A stretch of DNA of 64,000 nt from Neobacillus rhizosphaerae. Lineage in GTDB: Bacteria; Bacillota; Bacilli; Bacillales; Cytobacillaceae. Of the stretch, positions 41,958 through 51,963 are shown one piece after another. The DNA lies in assembly GCF_937468385.1 (NCBI RefSeq), contig NZ_CALBWS010000012.1, positions 51,192-115,191 of the forward strand. The letters are read 5' to 3'. The translations under genes and the position numbers were made by a program. Each line of letters opens with the position of its first letter. The first letter of the stretch is position 1. The notes beneath the pieces were generated by a model that searched no databases, was not told the DNA's origin, and saw nothing but the letters and a program-made list of their open reading frames with translations.

Positions 41958-43112
41958 CTACGATTTCCTTAAACCTTTACGTACCCATAAGGTAAAAAGT
42001 ACTATGAGTGGTATTCCGATAAGAAGTGGCAGCTCAACCATATATGGAAGCTTTTCTAATCTAAATCTCGAATATTCAACATTATTTTTCCCTATAAAAA
42101 AGGTAGAAATAAAGATAAGAGATGCTGCAGGGATAATAAAGCTCTGATACCTTTTCAATTTAAAAACATTGGTTAACCCAATAACAACAGCATAAAAATA
42201 AAGGCTAATTTTTATAAAAAAACCGACAACAAACGTTCCAACAACTATCGAATCCATTCGCTGAATAATATGGCCGACATTAATTTTCCCAACCATACTC
42301 AGCAACGGAATATCGGTAATTTCTGCCCCTAAGGGTCCAAGAACCGTAATGATAAGTAGAAACGTCCAAGTAAGACTAAACCCACTGAATAAAATAGAAA
42401 TTGAACCTGTCTTTTTTGCCAATTCAGGTCTATTTAAATATGGAAGGAACATTAAGAAAAGAAAAATTTCTCCAAAAGGGTAGGAGAAAGATAATGGGAT
42501 AGCTTGTTTTAGAACAGGCAGCCAGCCTTTTTCTAAAATTGGCTGAAGATTATTTATTTTAATGATTCCTGAAGCTACAACTGTTAAATTTCCGATTAAT
42601 CCAAAAATAAACATCCAAATAAGTAAAATTTCAGCCGTTCTTCCCAATACTTCAATTCCTAAATAGCAGCCATAAGAAATAAGTAACAGCACGATAAAAT
42701 TAACAACGGGTATTGGTGTTTCCGATAAAATATGGGTGGTAATCGTATCCCCTAAATGACGTGTAGCGTTGGAGGTAAGATAGAAAAAATAGCCAATATA
42801 CACAAGGGACAATGGCACACCGATATATTTACTAAATGCTTTTGCTAAAATTCCTGTAAAAGGAAGAGTAGGATAGTGGTTGAAAATCTGGCAATAAACA
42901 AAGAAATATAAAGCAAGACTACCCAACATACCGATGAAAATGGATATCCATGCATCTTGTTTAGCATTCGATGCCAAATCAGTAACAATGGAACTTAAAA
43001 TAAATAAAAACATCAGAGAAAACATTTGCTTTTGATCGATCTTTGTTTTTTCCATTTGCTTAGATACCCTTCCTGCTCGTACAACGATTTCCATATTAAC
43101 TATTTTTAACAT
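41958..43112 (-). CDS. GerB-family germination permease (GerAB-like)
   Basis: A 384-residue protein of the endospore germination permease family, related to amino acid transporters (APC superfamily). Ten membrane helices. Typical parts: DQKQMFSLMFLFILSSIVTD (helix 1), FSKYIGVPLSLVYIGYFFYLTSNATRHLGD, and LGIEVLGRTAEILLIW. Two starts are possible: 43112 (AGGAG 4 nt upstream) or the ATG at 43055 just before EKTKIDQKQ, which fits the family better. It is the B subunit of an inner-membrane spore germinant receptor and forms the ligand site. It is divergent from a GerA gene. Confidence 0.88.
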   Translation of the reverse strand: MLKIVNMEIVVRAGRVSKQMEKTKIDQKQMFSLMFLFILSSIVTDLASNAKQDAWISIFIGMLGSLALYFFVYCQIFNHYPTLPFTGILAKAFSKYIGVPLSLVYIGYFFYLTSNATRHLGDTITTHILSETPIPVVNFIVLLLISYGCYLGIEVLGRTAEILLIWMFIFGLIGNLTVVASGIIKINNLQPILEKGWLPVLKQAIPLSFSYPFGEIFLFLMFLPYLNRPELAKKTGSISILFSGFSLTWTFLLIITVLGPLGAEITDIPLLSMVGKINVGHIIQRMDSIVVGTFVVGFFIKISLYFYAVVIGLTNVFKLKRYQSFIIPAASLIFISTFFIGKNNVEYSRFRLEKLPYMVELPLLIGIPLIVLFTLWVRKGLRKS

Positions 43113-43290
43113 TTATCTCCTACCTTAAACCCAATCCACCCTTTTCAAGATAAAATGCCTTGTTAACACTCCTATCTGTAATTTCTATTAGGACCATTTA
43201 CTGACTTCTAGCAACTAATAATTCTGGGAATATACTCTATTAAAGTGGAAATAATAACCGTAAATAATAAGGAATAAGAGGGATCCTAGT

Positions 43291-44910
43291 TTGAGCTTTT
43301 TTAAAGGTAAAAATAAACAGACAATTAAAAAAAAGTGGGAGGATTTACAAAAAAACGCAAATAAAAAAAATAGTCAAAATAGCCAAACCCAAGCAAAAAA
43401 CGATGCGATCGAAGTAAGTTTAAATGAAAACATTAACAAGATAAAAGAAATGGTTGGAAACAGTGACGATATTATAACAAGAGAAATCCGGATTGGAAAA
43501 GAAGGAAAGGTTAGGTGTTGCCTCCTTTATACAGATGGCTTGATTGATAGCCAAGCGCACCAAAACTTCATTATGGAATCGTTAATGATCGATTTACGAA
43601 CGACGGATATCCAAGCAGAACAAGACTCTACCGGTTTACCACTATTGTCCTATTTAAAGGAAATGGTGTTAACAGTTGGTGATATTCAGGATGTAATGGA
43701 TATTTCGGTACTGATAGATTCCCTCTTATCTGCTAAAGTAATTCTTTTATTTGATGGATATCAACAGGGTTTTGCAATTGAGATGCAAGGCGGAAAAGAA
43801 CGATCCGTTGAAGAACCTGCTACGGAATCCGTGGTCAGAGGGCCTAGGGAGGGATTTACAGAAAATTTACGCGTCAACACCTCGTTGCTTCGAAAAAGAA
43901 TCAAAGATCATAACCTTTGGTTTGAAACTAGGAAAATTGGAAAAGTAACGAAAACCGGTGTAACCATTGTGCATATAAAAGGAATTGCCAATGATAAGGT
44001 TGTGGAAGAAGTCCGAAAGCGTCTTGATCGAATTAGTATTGACAGTATTTTAGAATCTGGCTACATCGAAGAATTAATTCAGGATAAAACCTGGACACTT
44101 TTTCCTACCATGTTCCATTCTGAACGACCAGATTCCATCGCTGCCGATCTTTTAGAGGGACGTGTTGCCATTCTTGTTGATGGAACACCTTTTGTGATGA
44201 CCGTACCAGTCGTATTTCCTCAATTTTTACAATCACCTGAGGATTATTATAACCGTGCAGACATCGCTACTCTCCTTCGGTTTTTGCGATATTTTGGTCT
44301 TTTTATCGCATTACTAGCTCCATCATTATATATTGCGATTACAACGTTCCATCAGGAAATGCTGCCAACCCAATTACTTATCTCACTTGCTGCCCAACGG
44401 GAAGGTGTTCCATTCCCAGCCTTTATTGAAGCGCTCGCCATGGAACTCACCTTTGAAATATTACGGGAGGCTGGGTTAAGAATGCCGCGAGCGATTAGTC
44501 AGGCAGTATCTATTGTAGGAACATTAGTCATAGGAACAGCAGCGGTAGAAGCTGGATTTGCCTCTGCTGCCATGGTCATTGTGGTGGCGATTACCGCTAT
44601 TTCAAGTTTTACCGTGAATAATTATGAATTGGCAATTGCAATAAGAATATTACGATTTCCTTTTATGGCACTTGCTGCCTCTTTCGGATTATTTGGAATC
44701 ATTGTGGGGTTAATTGCCATGGTTCTTCATATGTGCAGTTTACGTTCCTTTGGAGTCCCTTATATGGCTCCATTTGGCCCCTTTATTAAAGATGATCAAA
44801 AGGACGCAATTTTCCGATTTCCCAGATGGGCCATGTTTTCACGCCCTCGTTTAATTAGTCAGTTAAATATGAAACGTGAAGACTCGCCTGCACCAAAACC
44901 AGAATCATAA
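43291..44910 (+). CDS. Spore germination protein GerA family (A subunit)
   Basis: A 539-residue GerAA-type subunit. N-terminal soluble part (about 1-325) with KEMVLTVGDIQDVMDISVLIDSLLSAKVILLFDG and a second domain RKIGKVTKTGVTIVHIKGIANDKVVEEV; then four to five membrane helices with RFLRYFGLFIALLAPSLYIA and LTFEILREAGLRMPRAISQAVSIVG, the most conserved stretch of the family. The C-terminal tail is cytoplasmic and ends in a basic segment. TTG start with GGGAT upstream. It assembles with B and C subunits into a germinant-gated ion channel complex in the spore inner membrane. Confidence 0.93.
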   Translation: MSFFKGKNKQTIKKKWEDLQKNANKKNSQNSQTQAKNDAIEVSLNENINKIKEMVGNSDDIITREIRIGKEGKVRCCLLYTDGLIDSQAHQNFIMESLMIDLRTTDIQAEQDSTGLPLLSYLKEMVLTVGDIQDVMDISVLIDSLLSAKVILLFDGYQQGFAIEMQGGKERSVEEPATESVVRGPREGFTENLRVNTSLLRKRIKDHNLWFETRKIGKVTKTGVTIVHIKGIANDKVVEEVRKRLDRISIDSILESGYIEELIQDKTWTLFPTMFHSERPDSIAADLLEGRVAILVDGTPFVMTVPVVFPQFLQSPEDYYNRADIATLLRFLRYFGLFIALLAPSLYIAITTFHQEMLPTQLLISLAAQREGVPFPAFIEALAMELTFEILREAGLRMPRAISQAVSIVGTLVIGTAAVEAGFASAAMVIVVAITAISSFTVNNYELAIAIRILRFPFMALAASFGLFGIIVGLIAMVLHMCSLRSFGVPYMAPFGPFIKDDQKDAIFRFPRWAMFSRPRLISQLNMKREDSPAPKPES

Positions 44911-44980
44911 GAAAAGCGGAAGCTTCTTTTGCGAGGCATATGGACTATCAGTAAAGCAACCTTAACCTATATGGGGAGCT

Positions 44981-46087
44981 TTACTGATTTTTATTTCCCT
45001 GGATAATTTTTCGTAATATCTGACCTGTTAAGAGGAGAAAAGGAAGAACAAGTCCATATGATAAAGCGTATACTATCCAAACTTCTTTATCATAAGCACT
45101 CTCAAAGGCTACATTAGGATTAATCATAAAGGAAAGCAAAACTAAGATCATCCCTAATGGCAGTGTAAGGGGAAGGTAATCGTTTAAGCTCAATGTTTGG
45201 GCAAGACCGATCACAGCTGCATAAAAATAGAGCACAAATTTAAAATAAAGCGTGATAAACCACATAGCGGCCATGATGGCTTCTACCCGTTGCAAAAAAC
45301 CCCCAACTTCTATTTTCCTAGCCAATGAATAACTTGGGTACATCTGAGCAGCACTTAGATCAGGGCCTAAAACCATAATCGTTAATACAATCAAAATTGT
45401 TAAACAGGTTCCACCAATTAGGACCCCGATAAATAATTTTTTCTCAGCATTTTTCGGCTGATTTACAGAAGCAGGAAAAATCATTAAAACAACCACTAAT
45501 GGCAAGGAAAAAAAACTCATAAACAACAAAGATGACCTTACTAAAGGTTTTATCCCTGATTCAAAAATAGGTTGTATGTTTTTAAGCTCAACATGAGGAA
45601 ATAATGAGACCACAAAAATAATAAAAAGCACAATGAAACAGGAAAATAATATCTCTGCAGAACGAGCTAACGTTTCGAGTCCAAGGCGAATTCCCATGAT
45701 CACAATGCAAGCAAAAAGAATTTGGGTAACTTCACTTGGTGTCTCTGGCATCATCTGGATCGCTAGGAAATTTCCAACATCGGAAAGCAGTAATGCCGCG
45801 GTAGAAAATGAAAAGAAAATAAAAGAAAGAGAAACCAACTTGCCGATCCACTTGCCAAAAACTTTTTCATTCATCTTGACAAGTGTCATATTCGGGAATA
45901 TTCTCCCAATTGCAATGTATAGAAGCATTAGTAATAAACTTAGGCCAGTGCCAATTGCAGCTCCAATCCAAGCATCTTGTCTTAATTCTTGAGACATGCT
46001 GCTGGAAATGTATAATATCGTCGACCCTATAGAAAATAATATAACAAATATTGCAAATTGACGCGCACTAATTTTTATATTATTCAC
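44981..46087 (-). CDS. GerB-family germination permease (second copy)
   Basis: A 368-residue GerAB-like permease with ten membrane helices: ISARQFAIFVILFSIGSTILYI (helix 1), FGKWIGKLVSLSFIFFSFSTAALLLSDVG, LGLETLARSAEILFSCFI. It lies between gerA and gerC but on the opposite strand, so the A-B-C order of a usual ger operon is broken by an inverted B gene. It shares the position with a 77-residue two-helix gene 56 bp upstream, with which it is probably co-transcribed. Ligand unknown. Confidence 0.9.
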   Translation of the reverse strand: MNNIKISARQFAIFVILFSIGSTILYISSSMSQELRQDAWIGAAIGTGLSLLLMLLYIAIGRIFPNMTLVKMNEKVFGKWIGKLVSLSFIFFSFSTAALLLSDVGNFLAIQMMPETPSEVTQILFACIVIMGIRLGLETLARSAEILFSCFIVLFIIFVVSLFPHVELKNIQPIFESGIKPLVRSSLLFMSFFSLPLVVVLMIFPASVNQPKNAEKKLFIGVLIGGTCLTILIVLTIMVLGPDLSAAQMYPSYSLARKIEVGGFLQRVEAIMAAMWFITLYFKFVLYFYAAVIGLAQTLSLNDYLPLTLPLGMILVLLSFMINPNVAFESAYDKEVWIVYALSYGLVLPFLLLTGQILRKIIQGNKNQ

Positions 46088-46143
46088 CTAATTCCAACTT
46101 CCTATCAAACCTTATTTGTTAGAATAACTCATCCCCATGCACC

Positions 46144-46377
46144 TCATTTTAGCCATTCATTTAATATTTTGCTAAGTGGCTTAAAAATAAAGGTAAGTCC
46201 GTTTAGAGGGTTCGGAATGTTTAGATGCAAACTTTGGGCTATGCCTAATCCTACCGCAAATAGCAGTAAAATCGAAAATGCCCACCCTTCTCTTTTCAGC
46301 TTCTTTTTTTTAAGGTACGGGATTTCCTTCACTAGTATAATGATAGCTACCACTAACACTCCTACAACACCCAACAT
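46144..46377 (-). CDS. Small two-helix membrane protein, possible germinant-receptor D subunit
   Basis: A 77-residue protein with helix 1 at about residues 1-17 and helix 2 at about 31-48, separated by a lysine-rich loop (YLKKKKLKREGW), then an amphipathic C-terminus. GAAGGAGAAATCC precedes the ATG. Small two-helix D subunits are encoded in several ger operons of Bacillus, and size, topology and place upstream of gerB fit. The identity is inferred from context. Confidence 0.7.
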   Translation of the reverse strand: MLGVVGVLVVAIIILVKEIPYLKKKKLKREGWAFSILLLFAVGLGIAQSLHLNIPNPLNGLTFIFKPLSKILNEWLK

Positions 46378-46596
46378 TTGGATTTCTCCTTCTTTTTCTT
46401 ACATCACTCTTATCTAATCCATTATTCACCATAAGGAATAGGATATAAACCTTCTAGGAGGATCAAATTCGATTGGATTTATGAAACGGGAAGTTACCCC
46501 TCTATACTCTACAATATTTGGTACTTTATTCGCGTAATGCAGCCACTTTTTGGGGATTATAAAACGTATATAAAAGAAGCAAAAAAGGAGTAGTGA

Positions 46597-47796
46597 ATGA
46601 AACGGATAATCGTCATACTTTCTATTAGCTTTCTCATCCTTCTCACAGGCTGTTGGAACAGAAAAGAATTAAATGAACTCGCCATCGTGGTAGGATTAGG
46701 GATTGATAAATCAGATGATCAATTTATCGTAACAGTACAAGTGGTAAATCCGGGGGAGATCGCTGCCAAGCAAGGAACAAGCGGGAAAGCCCCCGTTGTC
46801 GTTTATCAAGACAAAGGGGATACCTTATTTGAGGCAATTAGAAGAATTACAACGATTTCGCCAAGAAAACTGTATTTTTCTCATCTTCGTTTTCTCGTGT
46901 ATGGTGAAGAGTTAGCACGAGAAGGAATCGGTGAGACATTAGACGCTTTAACAAGGGATCAAGAATTTCGAACAGACTTTTATATTACTGTAGCTAAAGA
47001 AGCAAAAGGTGGAGAAATTTTAAGAGTATTAACGGCCTTAGAAAAAATCCCAGTCAATCAACTATATGATTCACTGGAGGCATCACAGAAATCGTGGTCA
47101 CCTACGATCACGATAACATTGGACCAACTGATCACGGAGTTGGTTAGTCCTGGAATTGATGCCAAATTAACTGGAATTACATTAAAAGGCGAAGAACAAA
47201 CAGGCGAAGTAATAGAAAATGTTCAACGAACGGAACCTTACACAAGATTGAAATACAAAGACATTGGTGTTTTTAAGGGAGATAAATTGATTGGTTGGTT
47301 AAATGAAGAGGAGAGTAAAGGCCTTAATGAAGCTTTAGGGAATGTAAAAAGTACAATTTTAGAAGTCCCCTGTACAAAGAAAGGAAAAACTGCCATTGAA
47401 TTGATACGGACAAAATCTGATATAAAAACAGTAGTCACAAAAGACGGACCGAAAGGCATTATTAAATATAAGGCAGAAGCAAATGTTGGAAATGTACAGT
47501 GTAAGACACTTGATTTAATGAAACCAGAAACCATTAGCGATTTAGAAACAAAAGCAGAGAATAATATTAAAAAAATGATTCGAGAAACCTTAAAGGTAAC
47601 CCAAGAAAATTTTGAAACAGATCTATTTGGGTTTGGTGAAGCCCTCCATCGTTCCAATCCTGATTACTGGAAACAGGCAAAGAGCAATTGGAATCAACAA
47701 TATAAAGAGCTACCGGTAGAGTTAAAGGTTGACGTAAGGATAAAGAGGATTGGTACGATTAAAAACTCTCCTCTTAATAAAATAAGCAAACAATAG
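46597..47796 (+). CDS. Spore germination lipoprotein GerC family (C subunit)
   Basis: A 399-residue GerAC-type protein. Signal with lipobox LLTGC (Cys18), followed by the family signature WNRKELNELAIVVGLGIDK. Conserved later parts include SHLRFLVYGEELAREGIGETLDALTRD (about 89-115) and FGEALHRSNPDYWKQAKSNWN near the C-terminus. The lipidated protein sits on the outer side of the spore inner membrane and is needed for the receptor. AAAAGGAG precedes the ATG. It is on the same strand as gerA, 1.7 kb downstream, with the gerB pair inverted between. Confidence 0.92.
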   Translation: MKRIIVILSISFLILLTGCWNRKELNELAIVVGLGIDKSDDQFIVTVQVVNPGEIAAKQGTSGKAPVVVYQDKGDTLFEAIRRITTISPRKLYFSHLRFLVYGEELAREGIGETLDALTRDQEFRTDFYITVAKEAKGGEILRVLTALEKIPVNQLYDSLEASQKSWSPTITITLDQLITELVSPGIDAKLTGITLKGEEQTGEVIENVQRTEPYTRLKYKDIGVFKGDKLIGWLNEEESKGLNEALGNVKSTILEVPCTKKGKTAIELIRTKSDIKTVVTKDGPKGIIKYKAEANVGNVQCKTLDLMKPETISDLETKAENNIKKMIRETLKVTQENFETDLFGFGEALHRSNPDYWKQAKSNWNQQYKELPVELKVDVRIKRIGTIKNSPLNKISKQ

Positions 47797-47887
47797 CATC
47801 CATCTTCCTGTTTTGTCGGAAAACGAAGGATTCCTGATAAACTTTCTAGAACCCTCAAAAACATTGCCAAAAAATATTTACAATCAA

Positions 47888-47910
47888 TGGATGGTGCCTC
47901 GCACCATCCA
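47888..47910 (+). terminator. Terminator after gerC
   Basis: TGGATGGTGC-CTC-GCACCATCCA is a perfect 10-bp stem followed by TTTTGG. It also belongs to the GGTGCC-type palindromes scattered in this window. Confidence 0.7.
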
Positions 47911-47950
47911 TTTTGGTCAACGCTTCATCTAACAATTCCAAATTAAATCA

Positions 47951-48934
47951 TTAATAGACCTTATCACCGTTAAAGATGGAGTTCTTAACAACGACATAAT
48001 CTACATTACGGATGGCTTCTAGCTTATTGCCTCCTGAATATGAAATAGAGGATTGAAGATCCTGTTCCATTTCTATCAATGTATCTGTTAATGAACCTCT
48101 GTACTCCACAAACATTTTTTTGCCTTCTACATTTTTCTTTTCACCTTTTTGAAATTCCGAAGCTGATCCAAAGTATTCTTTATAGCGCTTTCCATCTTTC
48201 TCAGTGGTTTCTCCTGGAGATTCTTCATGTCCGGCAAATAACGAACCAATCATGACCATCGAGGCACCAAATCTGACAGATTTTGCGATGTCACCATGTG
48301 TACGAATCCCTCCGTCTGCAATAATCGGCTTACTCGCAGCCTTTGCACACCATCTTAGGGCAGCTAACTGCCAACCACCCGTGCCAAAGCCCGTTTTAAT
48401 TTTCGTGATACATACCTTTCCTGGTCCAATGCCTACTTTTGTCGCATCAGCACCAGCATGTTCTAATTCTCTTACAGCTTCTGGAGTTCCAACATTTCCG
48501 GCAATAACAAAGCTTTGCGGTAAGTGTTTCTTGATATGCTGGATCATCTCGATCACGGCATTGGAATGACCATGTGCGATATCAATCGTAATGTATTCCG
48601 GTGTGAGCTGTTCATCTGCTAATTGTCGGATGAAATGATATTCTTCCTCTTTGACACCGACACTAATAGATGCAAATAATCCACGTGATTTCATATCTTT
48701 AATAAAAGAAAGTCGCTTCTCTGGTTCAAAACGATGCATTACATAAAAGTAACCATTTTCCGCTAAGTAAAGGGCTATCTTTTCATCAATAATCGTTTGC
48801 ATATTGGCAGGTACTACAGGTAACTTAAAGGCATGTCCGCCTAAGGTTACAGATGTATCACACTCAGATCGGCTATTTACTACACATTTAGCTGGAATCA
48901 ATTGAATATCTTCGTAATCAAACACATTTTCCAT
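47951..48934 (-). CDS. guaC: GMP reductase
   Basis: A 327-residue IMPDH/GMPR family enzyme that converts GMP to IMP with NADPH and ammonia release, for purine salvage. The frame is open upstream, but the family N-terminus [19 protein letters not shown] begins at 48934, with GGGGTG upstream. The catalytic loop is [22 protein letters not shown] with Cys about residue 174. Further conserved parts: [20 protein letters not shown] and [12 protein letters not shown]. No CBS domains, as usual for GuaC. The leader has a GTACATT/AATGTAC inverted repeat. Confidence 0.95.
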   Translation of the reverse strand: MENVFDYEDIQLIPAKCVVNSRSECDTSVTLGGHAFKLPVVPANMQTIIDEKIALYLAENGYFYVMHRFEPEKRLSFIKDMKSRGLFASISVGVKEEEYHFIRQLADEQLTPEYITIDIAHGHSNAVIEMIQHIKKHLPQSFVIAGNVGTPEAVRELEHAGADATKVGIGPGKVCITKIKTGFGTGGWQLAALRWCAKAASKPIIADGGIRTHGDIAKSVRFGASMVMIGSLFAGHEESPGETTEKDGKRYKEYFGSASEFQKGEKKNVEGKKMFVEYRGSLTDTLIEMEQDLQSSISYSGGNKLEAIRNVDYVVVKNSIFNGDKVY

Positions 48935-48985
48935 GAATCGCACCCCTAAACACGAATATTTAATAATAATTTTATAAAAACGTTC

Positions 48986-49003
48986 GTACATTTGGTAATG
49001 TAC
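48986..49003. promoter_or_regulatory. Inverted repeat in the guaC leader
   Basis: GTACATT-TGGT-AATGTAC is a perfect 7-bp dyad with a 4-nt spacer, 52 bp before the guaC start. It is followed by CGAACG-like sequence that could be part of a purine regulator site. The protein that binds is unknown. Confidence 0.4.
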
Positions 49004-49067
49004 ATTATTTTTAACAGTATGTCAAAGTTTTAAATATTTATGTAGTAAACAGGACGCGATAATTAAA

Positions 49068-49149
49068 CAAAAAAAAAACTCTTTCCCGTATCAGAAAAGA
49101 GTTCTCAAGATTATTTTGATTTGCTGGTACCGAAATTTAGGGGGACCAG
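49068..49149 (-). terminator. Terminator after the desaturase gene
   Basis: On the minus strand AACTCTTT and AAAGAGTT form a stem followed by a run of 11 T. A second stem (GCTGGT/ACCAGC at 49122-49149) lies just before it. Both are downstream of the desaturase stop at 49166. Confidence 0.8.
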
Positions 49150-49165
49150 CTATTTTTGGTGACGT

Positions 49166-50197
49166 TTATATCTCAGGTTTAACTTGAGGTGAAATATAAT
49201 TTTTAGCAATAGCTTTGACCTCTTTAAAGCCCACAAAATTCTTGTTTTTCTCATCCCATAAACGGAAACGAAGTGACCGCAAGCTTGTTCCAAGGGTAAT
49301 GGTTGGAACGTTTTTTAATGGAAGCGTATTTTTATGCGCCTCTTCAAGTTTATAGTTTGGCACCCTAGGGCTAAGATGATGGACATGATGGAAGCCAATA
49401 TTTCCTGTGAGCCATTGCAAAACTTTTGGAAGCTTATAGAAAGAACTCCCTTCCACTGCTGCTTTCACATATTCCCACTCTTTATCTTCTTCAAAATAGG
49501 AATCTTCAAAGGTATGCTGGACATAAAAAAGCCAAATGCCTGCTGCTCCTGAAATCATGAAAATCGAGCCCTGTACTAAAAGAAACGACTGCCAGCCGAG
49601 TGCCCAACAGAGTAATCCAACCAACGTGACAATTAGAACATTCGTCAAATAAGTGTTATTTCGTTCCTTCTTCTTGGCACCTTTACGGTTAAATCTATTT
49701 TTTAAAAGGAAAACATAAATTGGGCCTAGTCCAAACATTACCAATGGATTGCGATAAAAACGATAAGCTAGTCGAAGTCTAAGTGGTGCTGCTAAATATT
49801 CATCTACTGTTAGGGTCCAAATATCGCCTGTACCCCGCTTATCCAGGTTACCGCTTGTTGCATGATGAACGGAATGCTCATGTCCCCATTGATCAAATGG
49901 GAAGATCGTTAACACACCCATAGCAGTTCCAACTATTCGATTGGCACGGCGGCTTTTAAAAAAGGAATGATGGGTACAATCATGAAAAATGATGAAAATC
50001 CTTGTCAAAAACCCGGCAGCAATCACAATGGGAATTAGCGCCAACCAATAGGAAACGGAAAGACTGAAATAGGCAAGGGACCATAAAATAATAAATGGCA
50101 CGACCGTGTTAATAATCTGCCATACACTTTCTTTTGTCGTTGATTTTTCAAAAGGAGCCACTTGTTTTCGCAAATTTTTCGTATTTTCTATTGTCAT
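49166..50197 (-). CDS. Acyl-lipid fatty acid desaturase (Des-like)
   Basis: A 343-residue membrane di-iron desaturase. The three histidine boxes are present: HDCTHHSFF (about residue 72), HSVHHATSG (about 108) and HHVHHLSP (about 271). Four membrane helices in pairs flank the boxes. It introduces double bonds into membrane lipid acyl chains and so keeps membranes fluid in the cold; B. subtilis Des is controlled by the DesK-DesR thermosensor. No desK/desR lies here, but TCATG/CATGA repeats occur upstream. GAAGGGAAATTC precedes the ATG. Confidence 0.92.
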   Translation of the reverse strand: MTIENTKNLRKQVAPFEKSTTKESVWQIINTVVPFIILWSLAYFSLSVSYWLALIPIVIAAGFLTRIFIIFHDCTHHSFFKSRRANRIVGTAMGVLTIFPFDQWGHEHSVHHATSGNLDKRGTGDIWTLTVDEYLAAPLRLRLAYRFYRNPLVMFGLGPIYVFLLKNRFNRKGAKKKERNNTYLTNVLIVTLVGLLCWALGWQSFLLVQGSIFMISGAAGIWLFYVQHTFEDSYFEEDKEWEYVKAAVEGSSFYKLPKVLQWLTGNIGFHHVHHLSPRVPNYKLEEAHKNTLPLKNVPTITLGTSLRSLRFRLWDEKNKNFVGFKEVKAIAKNYISPQVKPEI

Positions 50198-50265
50198 TTA
50201 TTTGAATTTCCCTTCAATTTGTGTCGTTAATCAAAGTATAGTGGAAAGGAGATCAACTTGTTAGT

Positions 50266-50304
50266 AGCAGGTGTCATGTGCTGGGCATGATAAATGTCAT
50301 GTAC
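50266..50304. promoter_or_regulatory. TGTCATG-type repeats upstream of the desaturase gene
   Basis: The sequence holds TGTCATG, GCATGATA and again TGTCATG within 35 bp, about 70-105 bp upstream of the desaturase start. DesR binds TCATGA-like elements before des in B. subtilis, so these may be its sites. The match is by eye and imperfect. Confidence 0.35.
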
Positions 50305-50438
50305 TCCTTTTTAAAAATTCGAGCCGAATTGTCGGGCTTTTCCTGTATAATGAACCATATTCGGATTTTGCATATGATATTTCTTTGAGAGAAATCCTAT
50401 ATAGGAGTCGGATAATACAAAAAAATGAGGTTACTTAC

Positions 50439-51884
50439 ATGAATGAAAAAAATTTTGCGGATTATCATTTAAGCGCGGAAATAATGAGAGCTCTTGCTGT
50501 GTTAAAATACGATACTCCCACAGAGGTTCAGGGCCAAGTCCTACCATTTGCATTGAAAAATCAAGATTTGGTCGTGAAATCGCAAACAGGCAGCGGTAAG
50601 ACGGCATCTTTTGGCATCCCCGTTTGCGAATTGATAACATGGGAAGAAAAAAAACCACAGGTATTAATACTGACACCCACCAGGGAGCTTGCTGTTCAAG
50701 TTCGTGAGGATATCACGAATATTGGCAGGTTTAAACGGATTAAAGCGATGGCCGTTTATGGAAAAGAACCTTTTTCAAAACAAAAGGAAGAACTGCAGCA
50801 AAAGACTCATGTCGTTGTTGGGACACCAGGTCGAGTCATCGACCATATTGATAGAGAAACGCTCGCTTTAGACGGAGTAAAGTATCTAATTATTGATGAA
50901 GCGGATGAAATGCTGAATATGGGTTTCATCGACGACGTTGAAACGATTATTAATGCTCTCCCTGCAAACAGAGTAACGATGGTATTTTCCGCCACATTGC
51001 CTAAAGATGTTGAAAACCTTTGTCATAAATATATGAAAAACCCTATTAATATTGAAATTGCCTCTGCCGGGATCACTACAGACACCATTGAACACACTTT
51101 AATAGAAGTGAAAGAAGAAGATAAGCTATCTCTTCTTAAAGACGTAACCGTAGTTGAAAATCCAGACAGCTGTCTTATTTTTTGCCGAACAAAAGAACAC
51201 GTTGATACCGTGTATAGCGAATTGGAAGCATCCAATTATTCATGTGAACGGCTCCATGGTGGATTAGAACAACAGGACCGGTTTGCCGTGATGGATGGTT
51301 TCAAAATGGGGAATTTTCGTTATTTAGTAGCCACCGACGTTGCGGCACGTGGAATTGATATAGATAATGTGACAGTTGTCATCAACTATGACGTTCCCAT
51401 GGAAAAAGAAAGCTATGTCCACCGAACAGGAAGAACCGGCCGTGCGGGCAATACAGGAAAAGCGATTACGTTTGCGACACCTTATGAAGGAAAATTCGTT
51501 AAAGCAATTGAAAGGTACATTGGCTTTGAGGTACCTAAAACAGAAGCCCCTTCGCCACAGGAAGTTGCAAAAGGAAAGGACGCATTCGAAGAAAAAATCA
51601 GCGGCCGGCGAGTAGTCAGAAATAATAAAACAGCCCGAATCAACCAAGGTATCATGAAACTCCATTTCAGCGGCGGGAAGAAGAAGAAGATTCGTGCGGT
51701 GGATTTTGTTGGAACAATCGCAAAAATCCCTGGAGTAACAGCAGATGATATCGGCATTATAACGATCCAAGATCATTTGTCCTATGTTGATATTCTTAAT
51801 GGAAAGGGTTCACTAGTCCTACAAGCCATGGAAAATACACCAATCAAAGGAAAGAAATTGAAAGTTAGCAAAGCGAATAAGTAA
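50439..51884 (+). CDS. dbpA: DEAD-box RNA helicase DbpA/YxiN
   Basis: A 481-residue ATP-dependent RNA helicase. The frame is open to 50271, but the protein start [12 protein letters not shown] at 50439 has GAGG 8 nt upstream. Motifs: Q motif around DTPTEVQGQ, Walker [11 protein letters not shown] (about residue 46), DEAD in [13 protein letters not shown] (about 151), SAT in VFSATLP, and [10 protein letters not shown] (about 330). The C-terminal RRM-like domain (about 405-481) is that of DbpA, which targets hairpin 92 of 23S rRNA during large-subunit assembly. Single gene with its own terminator. Confidence 0.94.
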   Translation: MNEKNFADYHLSAEIMRALAVLKYDTPTEVQGQVLPFALKNQDLVVKSQTGSGKTASFGIPVCELITWEEKKPQVLILTPTRELAVQVREDITNIGRFKRIKAMAVYGKEPFSKQKEELQQKTHVVVGTPGRVIDHIDRETLALDGVKYLIIDEADEMLNMGFIDDVETIINALPANRVTMVFSATLPKDVENLCHKYMKNPINIEIASAGITTDTIEHTLIEVKEEDKLSLLKDVTVVENPDSCLIFCRTKEHVDTVYSELEASNYSCERLHGGLEQQDRFAVMDGFKMGNFRYLVATDVAARGIDIDNVTVVINYDVPMEKESYVHRTGRTGRAGNTGKAITFATPYEGKFVKAIERYIGFEVPKTEAPSPQEVAKGKDAFEEKISGRRVVRNNKTARINQGIMKLHFSGGKKKKIRAVDFVGTIAKIPGVTADDIGIITIQDHLSYVDILNGKGSLVLQAMENTPIKGKKLKVSKANK

Positions 51885-51895
51885 ATAACTTCAGC

Positions 51896-51931
51896 AAGGA
51901 CGATTATGCCAACCATAATCGTCCTTTTTTC
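51896..51931 (+). terminator. Terminator after dbpA
   Basis: AAGGACGATTATG pairs with CATAATCGTCCTT around a 5-nt loop and is followed by a T tract. It lies between the convergent dbpA and yhcX genes. Confidence 0.9.
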
Positions 51932-51963
51932 TCTTCCAAAAATAGACGAAAAGCTTTCCTGAT

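Noticed and set aside
51324..51776. Minus-strand frame of about 150 codons opposite dbpA
   Set aside because: Cys- and Phe-rich shadow of the helicase coding sequence without a start signal.
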